Assembly (NCBI RefSeq): GCF_000972845.2
Contig: NW_020860793.1
Coordinates: forward strand, 659,185 to 723,184
DNA from: Larimichthys crocea
Lineage: Eukaryota > Chordata > Actinopteri > Sciaenidae
Length of the DNA stretch: 64,000 nt
Reading direction: 5' to 3'
This document shows, piece by piece, positions 12,450 to 23,604 of this stretch. Each line of letters begins with the position of its first letter. The stretch's first letter is position 1. Both the position numbers and the translations under genes were made by a program. The notes under the pieces are model-generated. The model was not told the origin of the DNA and ran no database searches. It saw only the letters and a program-made list of their open reading frames with translations.

Positions 12450-12900
12450 TACTTAAAGCAACATTATGGAACTTTTCTAACATAAAAGAACAGATGTGAA
12501 ATGACTTGGAGTCAGGTGAATGGTGCCTCTGCCATTTCCACTTATACCTGTTCTTGCACTGTGTAGCTTGCTCCCACGCAACTCTCTGTGATTTACAGAG
12601 TTTCCTGGTGGACAGTAGAGTAAACTGCTGCAAACTGTAGCGGCTGTTAGCTTGTATGTTAGCCAGCCTGCCCAGACTGTGAGTTCAGAGCACTGCAGAA
12701 GTGTTAGTGTTTGTAGTACAGGTGCATTGGCCCACCTGCAGGAGGAGGTTTTCTGGGGCGTTGGGGGATGCAGATGGGGAGCGACACCAGAATGGGCACC
12801 AGAACCGGAGCAAGGAAAGCGAGAAATGTAAGTAGGCTCTAAATCTAAGAGGATCTTGACAGGGGACACTAAGATAAGCAAAGAAGCAAATGACTTGGCG
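12450..12900. repeat. possible dispersed repeat in intron 2
   Basis: Begins TTAAAGCAACATTATGGAAC, a start resembling fish non-autonomous elements, and continues through GGTGCCTCTGCCATTTCC. No second copy lies in the window, so the call rests on recollection. The rest of intron 2 (12900-13990) shows nothing recognisable. Confidence 0.35.
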
Positions 12901-14006
12901 AGAGGCCGCCTGACAAGAGTAAATGTGGGACTGACTTTAGTGGTTGGTGAGAGCTTGGTGAAATAAAAGGCTGAAAGACAGACACCGAGCTGGGCTGACT
13001 GCTGTTGGACTAGTCAGTGATATTAGCTGCTGCTATGTCTTGCTGACCTTGTTGATGTTTGGCTGTTAGCAAAGTTGTGAACTCTCTAGTTTTTGATCAT
13101 AACTAATGTAATCAGAACAAATTCAACACCTGAGGGAAACGAGAAAATATGTTTTGTTTTCATTTGTAATGCTATGTTGTTCATCAAGGATTTTAAGCTT
13201 ATTTTATAGCTCTGCTCTCTGTATGGTCAGAACTCTGGATAAGACAGTTGGCACAGTGACCACATCAAAATGTAATTGTCATTATTGTGGATTAAAGGAA
13301 AAAGCCTATGAGGACTTTGAAACCAGTACTGACAGACCTTGTGAAACACAATAAACGAAGCTGATACCATTTCAGTTCTGCATTTCAATCCTGTCCATCA
13401 GTCTAATCAGAAACAATGATCATGATGACAGTGACTCAGATGTAATGTATATAATTCTCAATCTGCATTAAATATAATTAGTATGGAGATTAAGTATGTA
13501 GATGATGGAGGAGCAGACTGCTGATGTTTCGTCACCCCACAAATCCGATTAAACCACATTTTGAGATATTAAAATACATCCGTATCAAAGTAAGCACTTC
13601 ATTCACTGATGCTTTCTCTAAACTGTTTATCTAAAGCAGTTTATTTGAATATGACCCCCACTTCTGTTTATATTAAGTTCACTTGGCTTGGACCTGACTG
13701 CTGTGAGATCTTACTTTCTTAAGATTTAAAGTGAAATTTTGACCTGCAAAATAATAATAATAAAAAATAGATAAAAGGAAAATGACTCGACTCTTTGAGG
13801 TATACTTATTTATAAATTAGACTTGATGAGAATCAGATTAGATACATTCAATAAAAACACACGATCTGAATCACTTTGTTACTGTCTTACAATGCTGAAG
13901 AACTCTTTGCTTAGGGAAACACCAACATTAGCGTTTCACCACTGCTGCTCACTGCTGTAACTCAAAGCACACTGAGCTTCAGGACTATCAAAAAAGCCAC
14001 AGAAAG

Positions 14007-14186
14007 GGTGTTGGTTAGCTCAGTTGGTAGAGCATCTGCCCCATGTACGAAGGCTCAGCAGTGGCCCAAGGGTTTGAATCCGACCTGCAGTCCTTTGCAT
14101 GTTCCCCATCTATCTCTCCCCACATTCCTGTCACTCTTCAGCTGTCTGTCAAAAATAAAGTTTGAAAAAGGCCAAAAAAAAATCTT
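14007..14186 (+). mobile_element. tRNA-derived SINE, copy 2, with target-site duplication
   Basis: The head GGTTAGCTCAGTTGGTAGAG and the B box GGGTTTGAATCCGACC are followed by TCTCTCCCCACATTCC and TCTTCAGCTGTC, and the tail AAATAAAGTTTG then AAAAAGGCC plus poly(A). The 10-bp CCACAGAAAG flanks both ends (13997-14006 and 14193-14202), with adjoining A-rich bases extending the duplication. It is antisense to st8sia3, and its right flank is 32 nt from the exon 2 donor. Confidence 0.92.
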
Positions 14187-14234
14187 AAAAATCCACAGAA
14201 AGAGAGAGAGAATGTGTGTGCGTGCGTAACCTAC

Positions 14235-14354
14235 TTCAGCTTTATAAAAGCGGTGTGGTTGTAGCTCCATTTAGAGGAGTTCTGCAGGTCCTCGCTGAGA
14301 GCGTTGGTCAGAGGAGTGAAAGCTGGATCCAGATACTTCATCGCCAGCTGGGAG
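14235..14354 (-). CDS. st8sia3: st8sia3 coding exon 2 (lumenal stem region)
   Basis: A 120-nt exon that no long open frame reveals, because it ends at a donor followed by an in-frame stop. The acceptor is a pyrimidine-rich tract ending TGTGTAG (14362-14355) and the donor is GTAGGT (14234-14229), phase 2 on both sides. It encodes residues 55-95, including SQLAMKYLDPAFTPLTN and SSKWSYNHTAF, which align with the ST8SIA3 stem (SQFALKFLDPSFVPITN in the human protein as I recall it). Two N-glycosylation sequons are visible, N80-S-S and N87-H-T. The stem is one residue shorter than human in the EKPSKW region. Joining to exon 3 gives FIKLKKEISQ, matching the family spacing exactly. A SINE lies just inside intron 2, 32 nt from this donor. 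Confidence 0.93.
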
Positions 14355-16890
14355 CTACACAGATGAGGAGAAGGAGGACATGGAGGTTTATTCAGTCTAC
14401 CTGTGTTAGGAGGATGGCTTCATCCACTTGCACTTCAAGATGTTTTGAGGAGCATTTTAGCTATTTTAAAACAAAATTTGTGGGTAACACATCCTCATTC
14501 ACCGGCATTAAAAAGGATCATTACAGACAAAGAAACACAAGCAGTCAGACAGTCAGAGAGGTTGGAACAAGCCGATAAAAGATGTTACACACCAGGCTGG
14601 AACTATAATTAGTTTTGAAATGTGTGTATAAATTTTGCCAAATGAGACATAAAACTATATTATATATGTTGTATTAAGTTTTTATGTTGTGCATCTGGGC
14701 AGCAACAATAATGATATTTTGTATAGAGTTTGCCCATTTATTTTTCTATGATGTGAAAATGTCTCTGTTAGCAAGAAGCGACAGAAACAGAAGAAAGATT
14801 TAATAACTATTTGCTTGGTTTTGTTTAAAGATCTTACATATGTAAACTTGGCGTGGAAACATCTTCAAATTATAAGTGAGACTACCTGACTGCAAGTATT
14901 TCTTGATGTCATAGTAGTCAAACATTAGACCCAAGATGTAAAAAAAATCTGTTCTTTACATGAACAAAACTAAAATGCCTCCAAAAGAAACTGATTGAAC
15001 TGTGCAAGAGTTTGAAGAGCCGTTCAACAAATACAGACCGTTTTCTTCTGTTAGGGAAGCAGCTGCAGTGACAATTTGTTTCATTTACACTATCAGCTCA
15101 GTGTAAATGATTTTCAGCCTCTTTCCTTGAATATAAAATAAAAACCAGCGCAATGTATTGTGGAAAAAAGGAGCAGGAAGGCCAAACTGTTGCAGGATTC
15201 TGTCCATCTTAGCAAGTTTCTCTCATCTCATTTGAGACTTTGTTTGTGGAATTATATATATTTGTTCTTCAACCAGATATAATGCTTTGTTTACTCCATT
15301 TCAATACATTTAAACTGCATGAGAAATCAATTGACGTCACCGCGTTACAAGTGAACATGATGTCAACATACTTGATAAGATGAACACTCTTTTGGCAGTG
15401 CAAGAAGCCTTAACTCTTCCATTAGTAAAACCAAGACTTAACCTGGAGATTAACCGAGTACTTTCTAAGCTTTTCTAGTTGCGTGTAAACCTTGACGTTT
15501 TTAATGTATTCGAGTATTTCTAGTCTGTGCTGCCTTTTATTGGTAGAATGACTTCCTTCTCAGGCTAGCATTCAGTCATTTCCTGTCAAAGCAACTCTGA
15601 GTCCTTTGAGAAATAGTCATCAGTTTAATCTCTGTGCATCTGTTACAAAAAAAGGTCCAGGATGTGTTTAGCCTAGCTTAGCACAAAGAATGGGAGCAAT
15701 GGGAAACTGTTAGCCTAAGTCCATCAAAGATTCTAAACAACTCCACAAAATCTAGCTGACCGCAGGACTGATTGGGGACTGGCTTGTTAGCTAATATAGA
15801 TGGCAGAAAATGACTGAGTAGCTAAAATTAGCTAGGTGGTTATGTAGGTCGAACACTATCATATCATGCTTGATGACCTGGATCGACTTCTCATGGAACC
15901 CAGATAACTCAGTCACTCTGCATTCTGAATCATTGGAAACATTGAAATATTAGCCGTGTTTAGATTCAAATGTAATGCAAAATGTTAAGCAAATGTTGAG
16001 TAATGTAGACGTAATTCAAAGAACGTGGAATGTAAACTGGAAGTTTTCTCATAATGAACACACAGGGATGAAACCAATCTTCTCATCTGTCTCTGAAGAG
16101 AGAAAATGATTTACTCTAATGTTGTAAAGTTAGTTTAAACAGAGGACTTGACTCTTAAAGACTCAGACTAAACATCAAAATGTCAAGGTTTCAGGTCAAG
16201 ACTCTGCTATGGCAGACTCAACTGGTCAAATAGTGTTTGCAAGTACATTTCGGTTTGGTTCATTTCGCATGAAGGATAATTGAGTTTCCTGCAGGACAGT
16301 TCAGACAGTGTCACAGGTTTGAACCCTGAGATCTGTCCTGCATGGCATACTCCACCTGTGGGATGCTCGGCCAGTGTAAAACAAACCCAAAGTAGATGTA
16401 AATACTATTTGACTTGCATCTGATGGCAGTCAGACCTTCAGCAGCTTTATTTTGTTCTTGCAGCATCCGCCATCTTTATTGTCAGTGAGGCTCAGCCAGG
16501 GAGGTGCAGCGCTGAATCAGGATCAGCATGAAACAGCTACTAACTATTTAATAATTATTATTAATAATAATTTCCTAGAAGAATACTGTGGAAATGCTGA
16601 AGGTGAGTTGGGAAAGGAACTCAAATGATTGACTGATTTTTAGTTTAGTTTTATTCTCACTGTATTGGTTTAAAGTGTTTTATGCTGTTTCTAAATCAAC
16701 ACTGCACCATCCAAAAGGCTACAGAGAGGATTCAGGGTCATAGACTTGTTGCTTTGTGTCTTGTTCGTGACACAAACAGCTGAGTGGCTGCAGGTTTCAT
16801 GTGGGCAGAAAAAAGAAAAGAAAACACCTGAAGCAGAAGCTGCTGAGAAAGACAGAAGACTCTGCTGCTTAATGTCAAGAGAAACAGCAA
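14355..16890. other. proximal intron 1, mostly unrecognised
   Basis: AT-rich intron sequence. The segment near 15595-15760 (with TAGCCTAGCTTAGCACAAAG) resembles a dispersed fish repeat, a relative of which is at about 21765-21850 (AGCTAGCCTGGCTCTGTACA). No coding exon was seen. Confidence 0.4.
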
Positions 16891-16894
16891 GACC

Positions 16895-16895
<1 letters not shown>

Positions 16896-16984
<89 letters not shown>
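16896..16984. repeat. (ATAG)n tetranucleotide microsatellite in intron 1
   Basis: About 22 perfect GATA units. On the opposite strand the frames read as Tyr-Leu-Ser-Ile repeats, which is an artefact. Confidence 0.98.
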
Positions 16985-16999
16985 TATTTTATGTATTAA

Positions 17000-18410
17000 T
17001 AAAAGGGTAAAGGAGAGACAGAGCAAATCCTCGTGTTGTTGATTCTCTGTATTCACCTCAGGTCAGGTTTGCGAGGTGGCCTCTCGCTGCAGGAGCAATG
17101 TAAAACAAAAAAAGAAACTCACTCACTCTTATCTTCATCATCACCAGCGGCTTTAAAATGACATTTAAGTGATAGCTGTGAACACCTAAAGTAGACTCAG
17201 AGGTAAAGTGCATTTCAAATACTTACTCTATTTGTAACAATAAAATACATGAGATTGTATTCCCTGCAGGTAAACATTTGTGTTGTCACTTACTGCAAAG
17301 TGCTGGTAAAATAGGAACAGTTGGGCACAGAAAGCATTTACAATTTACAATGTGAAAGTAAACAGCAATGAAGCTTGGCTCCGACATTCATGTTCCCCTG
17401 AGGATGAACTGTAATACAATATATAGTATACGAATATATAATTTTTCATCAAACGGACTAACATCCTGCACCACACACAAAACCAAAGATTTCCCTGAAT
17501 CACCATGTTCCTGATGACACTCCCCCTGCACAACAACACAGCAGGAAATTCAGATTTGTCCCTCAGCAGAGTGTTTTCTCTTCAAAACGCTGCTCCCTTT
17601 CACATCTAACTCACTCTGAGCATAACCTTGGCCTGCGATGACGGTGAGCAAAGAGGAAAATGATTACAGGCGGGAGGAAAATGAATTCGGCTCTCGTGCC
17701 GTAAATCAGAGCCAAGGACGGCTCTCTGGCCTCCAGAACCTTCATCAGAACGATGCTGTTTTAACGTCACACACACACGCCGGACCTCACCGAACGTGTC
17801 GGACAGCTGAGATTTACAGAATGATTTTCATCAGGGTTGTACTGCAGTGGCCAAACTGGACCCTGTTCAAAAAGTATTAGAGAGCTCAAGTGGTGTGAAG
17901 AGACATCCTGTTTGGAATCAGATGCAGTAAAAATGCATTAACGGAGCGATCTGTTAGATGTGTTCAGAATTAATAGTTCATGAATGTTTAAACACTCAAA
18001 AACTGCTATTATAAACTAAATGTGAGGAGATAACAGTATGTCAAACACATCTATGTGCAGCAATGTTTATTGAAATTAGCATGCTAACCAGCTGGGTAGC
18101 TCGCAGTTTCTTGTTATACCACCTGTGCCTTGAGAGACGATAGTGAGTCAGAGTAACATCTAGTCTGCCTTCAGTCCAACATGACGATGAAGAAGAAGAG
18201 TACGAAACAAATGATACCGCCGTCATGTTGTCATCACTTTTCATTACTGTTCTGAGAGTTTGGAAAGTTTGCTATACATTTTTGAGGACATTGCATGGTC
18301 TAGTACCAATCTTTAAGAGTGTCACCAAAACGTGAGGAAATGACACTTGTAAATCTAGGGAGGAAAAGACATATATCTACAGTAAATACTACAACATACT
18401 GGTTGCAAGT
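17000..18410. other. intron 1 sequence, nothing recognised
   Basis: No exon, RNA gene or confident repeat was identified. Confidence 0.4.
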
Positions 18411-18412
18411 AA

Positions 18413-19124
18413 AGGCCAACTCAAGGCCAACTCACACCGGACGCGGAACGGAAGCGGAACGGAAGCGGAACGGTACCGCCGCGGTCACCGTAGCATTTAG
18501 AAACCAGTCTAGTCAATGAGAGCACTCACACCGGGCGCGGTTCAGACGCGGATCAGAAGCGTCCCAGAAGCAACTCTCCGCGCCACGGCGCGAGCTTTCC
18601 GCAAGATTTCTATTTCTTCCGCGAGCCGCGGCTAAACCTCGTAAATTTCAACAGAGCACTGCGCACCAGACAGGAAATCCGACAGAGAATCAACATAATA
18701 AACTTCCGCCCCCTTTCAAAATAAAACACAATACTCAGTTCATGTAGCTTTTTACAACTTCACATCAACGTTACGTCATGACCGGTGGCACCAGGTGATC
18801 AAAGATCGATCAAAGGGTCTCAACGAGAGACTAATTGTTGAAGTGGAACATCACACAATCATTTATGACACAACAGATGTTTTTTATAATCTCCTCCACG
18901 TCGGAGAAGCAAAGTCTGCTGTTTGTTGTTGTTGTTTTCTTTATACATTGTTTATCGCGGGGTCTCGGGTATGTCCAGGATTCTCGCGTGATCTCGCGTG
19001 AATACGGCCGGCTCGCTCCGCTGCCGTTCCGCGGCTGATCCGCGTCTGGTGTGAGTTGACGCCGGGCAAAGGACCGTTCCGCTGCCGTTCCGCGGCCGTT
19101 CCACCTCCTGTGTGAGTCCCGTGT
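18413..19124 (+). mobile_element. GC-rich Harbinger-like element(s) in intron 1
   Basis: The left end carries ACTCACACCGGACGCGGAAC and repeated GCGGAACGGAA units. The right end carries the complementary TTCCGCGG and TCTGGTGTGAGT, then CCTCCTGTGTGAGTCCC. A second inner pair (CACTCACACCGGGCGCGG near 18524 and CGCGTCTGGTGTGAG near 19040) suggests nested or duplicated termini. The interior holds a MADF-like fragment typical of PIF/Harbinger accessory proteins. The exact ends and the duplication (TAA or AAGTAA) are uncertain. Confidence 0.7.
18795..18920 (+). pseudogene. MADF-domain-like fragment (Harbinger accessory protein relic)
   Basis: The frame reads LNERLIVEVEHHTIIYDTT then DVFYNLLHVGEAKSAV. 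This matches the start of MADF/Myb-like domains (a Leu-Ile-x-x-Val helix, then LYDxxxxxY), but the downstream aromatic helices are missing. MADF/SANT proteins are the second gene of PIF/Harbinger transposons. The fragment runs into Cys/Val-rich translation of GTT repeats and is inactive. Confidence 0.55.
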
Positions 19125-19139
19125 AAGTAATGAATCAAC

Positions 19140-19830
19140 ACAAGATACATTGAATGATTGGAAATGGATGCACAAGAAGATATTGATGAGACAGATTGGA
19201 AGGAAGCTTGTTTAAAAGCACAAACTCTATATCTATCTCTATAAATACAAGGTTTAAATTACTTCAATATAAATGGCTTATGAGAATGTATATAACTCCT
19301 GTCAAGCTTCATCATACTGTACAGTATGTCTGCTAATATTCCTGAAAGCCCTAAATGTTTTTATTGAAAAAGGTACCCTATTTCATTGTCTATGGGACTG
19401 TCTGAAGATCCAAAATATTTGAAAAGATGTTATAGAATGTTTGTCAGACATGTTTAATACCAAAATTCCTTTAAATGCCGGACTCTGTTGACTTGGAATA
19501 TACCCGAAAGATCTCAAACAAACATTGAAACAGATTAAATCCTTGGATCTTGGTCTCTTCAAGCCAGGAGGGCGATTGCACTGTGCTGGTAGAGTACAGA
19601 AGCACCATCATTGCTGATGTAGACTAAAGAACTCTTGCATTGTATCGGTATGGAAAGACTAACCTACATTGCTAAAGACAAGTAGAAAGACTTTGTTGAT
19701 CTCTGGAAACCATACATGAATATTATTAAGGATGGAAATATGACCTTTACGGAAATTGTAAGCGATATTGGGGAATGGTTATTTAATTTGCATTCTACCT
19801 TACACTGGTGCAATGGGGTGAGGATGTGTA
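19140..19830 (+). pseudogene. degraded LINE (L1-type) ORF2 3' remnant
   Basis: Conceptual translation across several stops and frameshifts gives pieces such as EKGTLFHCLWDCLKIQ and, later, WKPYMNIIKDGNMTFTEI. GTLFHCLWDC is a motif I associate with the region C-terminal to reverse transcriptase in fish L1-like elements. The element is heavily decayed, sense orientation on the plus strand, in intron 1. No tail or target duplication was identified. Confidence 0.6.
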
Positions 19831-19937
19831 TGTGTGTATATGTCTGTCTGTGTAACGTAAGTACATGTAGTCTCAAATTGTATTGTTGCTGTATGTTCTA
19901 CAGGAGGGAATTTATTATTATTTATTTAAGTCACTGA

Positions 19938-20126
19938 ATAGACTTTTTCCGCAGTGGCCATTTTGACATGAAATAGTAGTGTAAATGCAGGTGGTACCAA
20001 TGATATTAACAGCAGAAGACAGCAGCACCCTGACTCTGTTTCTGAACAGAACCTTTATTAGTATCATTTGTAACACCTGTGTTTACATACTATTTCATGT
20101 CAATGGCTGCTTGTGTAAAAGTCTCT
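19938..20126. mobile_element. short palindromic MITE in intron 1
   Basis: Two arms of about 75 bp are imperfect inverted repeats. The left arm begins ATAGACTTTTTCCGCAGTGG and contains TTTGACATGAAATAGTA; the right arm (about 20051-20126) is the complement, ending CAATGGCTGCTTGTG then AAAAGTCTCT. The ~40-bp spacer is unrelated. It is non-coding. Confidence 0.75.
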
Positions 20127-20139
20127 TGAGGCTTGAAGG

Positions 20140-22450
20140 AGGTGAAATTTAAAGTGAGAGGAACTATTTTGGGCTCCCCTGACTCTGGAAGTAAAAGTCC
20201 ATTCATTTTCTCACATGCGGTGTTATGTAACTCACAGGTAGAACACTGCTACAGCTTGGATCAGCATGAAACTCTCCTGGTTAAAACATCGGTACAAAAG
20301 ATTGTTATGTTTGAACATATCTGGGTGGTAACAAGCCAAAGCCTGTGGACATAAACACCTCCAGGAAGAAGGTAACTATAGTTACGATTCCCAAGGAACA
20401 TCATATCCTAACCTGTTCTGTTCCCAACTGCAACAACAAACTGTTTTGAATTTGCTCCCACTCATATTCAAGCCTCTGACTGGGTTCTTCACCATGACAA
20501 CGATGATTGATATTCATGGATATTGTAGTTTTTAGAGCCTGCCACCATGCCAAACTGATGGATAAAACATAAAGCTATATGAGGGAGTCCCGTGTTATTT
20601 TTAGAGTAATACTTTATACTTTTTTATTTGGATACTTGCTTCAGGTCTTTCTGATGCTTTTGAACCACAGTTCACACTTTATTCTAATGTTTTACGACCT
20701 CTATTTAGTTTGTACATTGTACTGTGACAGAGAACTGTCCATTAACTGTGATTTAGTCTGCATACTGACTTTCTGAAGTATAAATTCTCAGTTATTGGCT
20801 GGAACCTTCATTTACCTTAACTGGAAAGTGCACAAGGCAATTTGAAGTATAATGTGCATATCCACAAAACAACTACATCAGCACAACATTATAACAATAG
20901 TACACTCATCAGTCTGCAGCTCTCAACTTCTATTTTATTACTAATGCAGTTGCTGTTAAAACAAATGCAAACAATGATTCTACAAAAGCAAAGAAATCTA
21001 CTTGTGCGGCTATAAGAAAGTTTTTTCAGTACTAAAGATGTTTTACCAAATTTAAAATTTGCATTCCTGAAATCTTTTCAGACTAAATTCTTCATCATGT
21101 CATCAATCAAACATCTGTATAGAAACGTGGTGATAGGCGGACTTGAGGAGGGACAGAAGAGCGTAAATTAATGAGCTGATCTAGTTCACAGCTGTGGGAT
21201 TAAGTGACAGATGTCCTATTTTCAGGCTGATACACACTCACCGAGTAAACACACTGACATGTACTACATTTAGACCAGTTTATCAGGGCAACGCTGTCTC
21301 CTTAGTTTTTTTTTTTAATCAGCCAATCAGTGTCATCCACCACTGACATGAGAGATAGGATGTAGTCTGTCTTCTTATGCTCTATGTTTATGATAAAAGA
21401 TAAGAACCATGCTGTCTGTTACAACGTCTAACAATGAGCTGATTCTGTCCAGACATTTTATGTTCAGCAGAAGCTGCTGATGATTTGAGGTTTGTTAGCT
21501 CAGCACAGAAGTTCACTTTCTTCCTTGCTAAATGATGAGGTTGTCAATAATCATTTAATCTGACGATGTTTTTATTATAAAAACTGCACATTGCTCTGAA
21601 TTCAAGCAGGTGCTCGATACTAATACATGTCAACAAACAGTGGCTAGTTGGCAGTAAAACGAACAGATACAGCAGCAGTGGTTGTAAATTAGAAGCAGCA
21701 GTTCTAGTAGAAGGTCAGAGATGAACATTAAGAAGGGTTAGTGTTAGTGTTAGGGTTATGTTGGGAGCTAGTCCTGGAAAGCAGCCTAGCTCAGGATAAA
21801 GACTGGAAGCAGCTAGCCTGGCTCTGTACAAATGTCAAACATACAACGACCAACATGTATAATGTCCTTTTCAGACAGTGTGATGGGCATTGCCCTCACA
21901 GCTGGGATCAACACCGGCAGCATGCTGTCCTGTGTTCTCCGCTTTGCTCGACGCAGCGAATAAAATGCAGCATAAGCCGTTGTTAAAAATAAGTTTCATA
22001 GCACAATGATGCCGTTGTGTCTGAAAGGGCCACATAGCTTACTAATGAATATATCCTGCTGTAACTGTAACTATATCACGTCATCACTGTGAGGTAACAA
22101 GCACAGACTCCAGGAAGTCACCGCTTCCAATCGCTGTTTCACAAAGAAATTGTTGAAACTGAAATTGAATTTTGGACAAAGCCTTCTGCTACCAGCTTAA
22201 TAAGTTTATTATCTAAATAAGTTTATTTCCCAAAATATCAAACTATTACTTTAAAGGCCAGTGCTGAGTGCACTTACTGAGGGTTCACGCATCTGGAACC
22301 AGTGGCTCGTCACCTCATAACCTGTTTATGATTTATGTATCTCGGTTAGTTTATTCTGCTAATAAGTTGTCATGGCCACCTGAACTTGCCGCTGCAGACA
22401 ATGCTAGCAGTTTGTGTTTTTTTCTCCTCACTGTGACCTCTCTCTTCTCG
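20140..22450. other. intron 1 sequence, little recognised
   Basis: Apart from the repeat fragment near 21765-21850 noted above, no exon, RNA or confident repeat was seen. Confidence 0.4.
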
Positions 22451-22454
22451 GTAT

Positions 22455-22700
22455 AGGCAAAGGTACATGGACACCTGAACAATCACATGATTGATGATCA
22501 TGTGATTCCAAATGACCCCCAACACCAAACACCGATGGGGGGTGATGAAGCCCGGCTCACAGTTGTTGTTCCAGTCCATCCCAAAGAAGTTGGATAGTGT
22601 TGCAGTCAGGGTTAGGAAGCGTGGAGGTGGATGGTGGATCTGGCATATAGCACGCACAACTTTGGTGCAGACGCTGCAGTTTGCATCCCGTCACAATCCA
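22455..22700. repeat. dispersed DNA-transposon-like repeat fragment
   Basis: Contains AGTTGTTGTTCCAGTCCATC, GGGGGGTGATGAAGCCCGG and a local palindrome around AATCACATGATTGATGATCA. I recall this block as part of a common fish non-coding repeat. No other copy is in the window. Confidence 0.45.
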
Positions 22701-23440
22701 CGTTAAGTTAATGTTCACTTTTTAAGATCTATAAAGACACCGTAAAGTTGCCACGCACTGATTTTGTTGAAAATAAATCATTTGGCACATTGGCACTGAA
22801 CACTAAAATTTATTAGAATACTTTTGATTACCTTATCATTGCAGACTGTAACTCTACAGTGTTTCTTAGGGACCAACAGCTCAAACCATAAAAGACAACG
22901 CTACACAAGAACTTCTTTTTTTTTTTTTGCCCTAGTGTATAAAATAAATGAACATTTTATAAAAGTATGATCGGAACAAAAAAACATCCTTACAATGATT
23001 ATTCATACTACGGAGAATCATAAATACTGCATCAAACTCCAGCAGCAGTGTGTGAGCTGACAGGCCTCAGACAGCAGGAAGGCCTTCATCTGAGTCCTAC
23101 CACTCTGACACCTACCTGACATCCTTAAAAAGATGTTTCTGTGGACAAAGTTTATGTATTTTTCTGATCTGATCGCTTCATCCTATCAGCACAAACTGAG
23201 GGATTAGAGAGCTGAGAATGAGTAAGATCATTTATGAGGATCTAAGACTCATTCAAAACATAAACAATCAATAAATGCCACATTAGAAGACACTGTGCAT
23301 CAACTCTAGTTTACATTCAACTGTGTTTTGCTACTGTCAGCATGTTTACACCTGAAATACCCAAAGACACAAACCAAACACTGACCACAGCTGATACAAT
23401 GCAAACCAACAGTCAGCTGCACAGCCCGGCCTGGACTCAC
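22700..23440. other. intron 1 sequence next to exon 1
   Basis: AT-rich, with a 14-T run near 22917-22929. No additional exon was seen between this and the exon 1 donor. Confidence 0.4.
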
Positions 23441-23604
23441 CGAAACCCTGTGTGGAACATGGACATCCTGGATCCTCCGTTAGGTCCGTATCTGGGGGTG
23501 CTGAGCAAGAAGTCCTTCTTGATGGACACGTAGCTGATGAGCGACAGGATGAGCAGCGCCACGCTGAACATGACGAGCCCCAGCGCGCTGGCTATCCGCA
23601 CCAT
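23441..23604 (-). CDS. st8sia3: st8sia3 coding exon 1 (cytoplasmic tail, signal anchor, start of stem)
   Basis: Encodes residues 1-54 plus two bases of codon 55. The protein starts MVRIASALGLVMFS; a hydrophobic stretch at about residues 5-27 followed by KK is the uncleaved signal anchor of a type II Golgi glycosyltransferase, and the exon ends in FHTGF(R), as in vertebrate ST8SIA3. I chose the ATG at 23604-23602 because it has A at -3 and G at +4 and sits where the family N-terminus begins. An in-frame ATG 30 codons upstream (23694) has C at -3 and would add a non-family-like, Trp/Pro/Gly-rich extension. From memory, the human protein has about five extra residues before the equivalent Met. 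The donor reads GTGAGTCC on the minus strand (23440-23433), phase 2. The 9.1-kb intron 1 follows. Confidence 0.95.

Noticed and set aside
12355..12881. 92- and 134-codon minus-strand frames in intron 2
   Set aside because: They fall between two exons that join perfectly, lie in repeat-like sequence and overlap each other in different frames.
14216..14612. Plus-strand frames over st8sia3 exon 2 and its upstream intron
   Set aside because: They are antisense to a splice-supported, family-matching exon and run into intron sequence.
16691..17056. 121-codon minus-strand frame with Tyr-Leu-Ser-Ile repeats
   Set aside because: It is the translation of (GATA)n; the flanks show no coding character.
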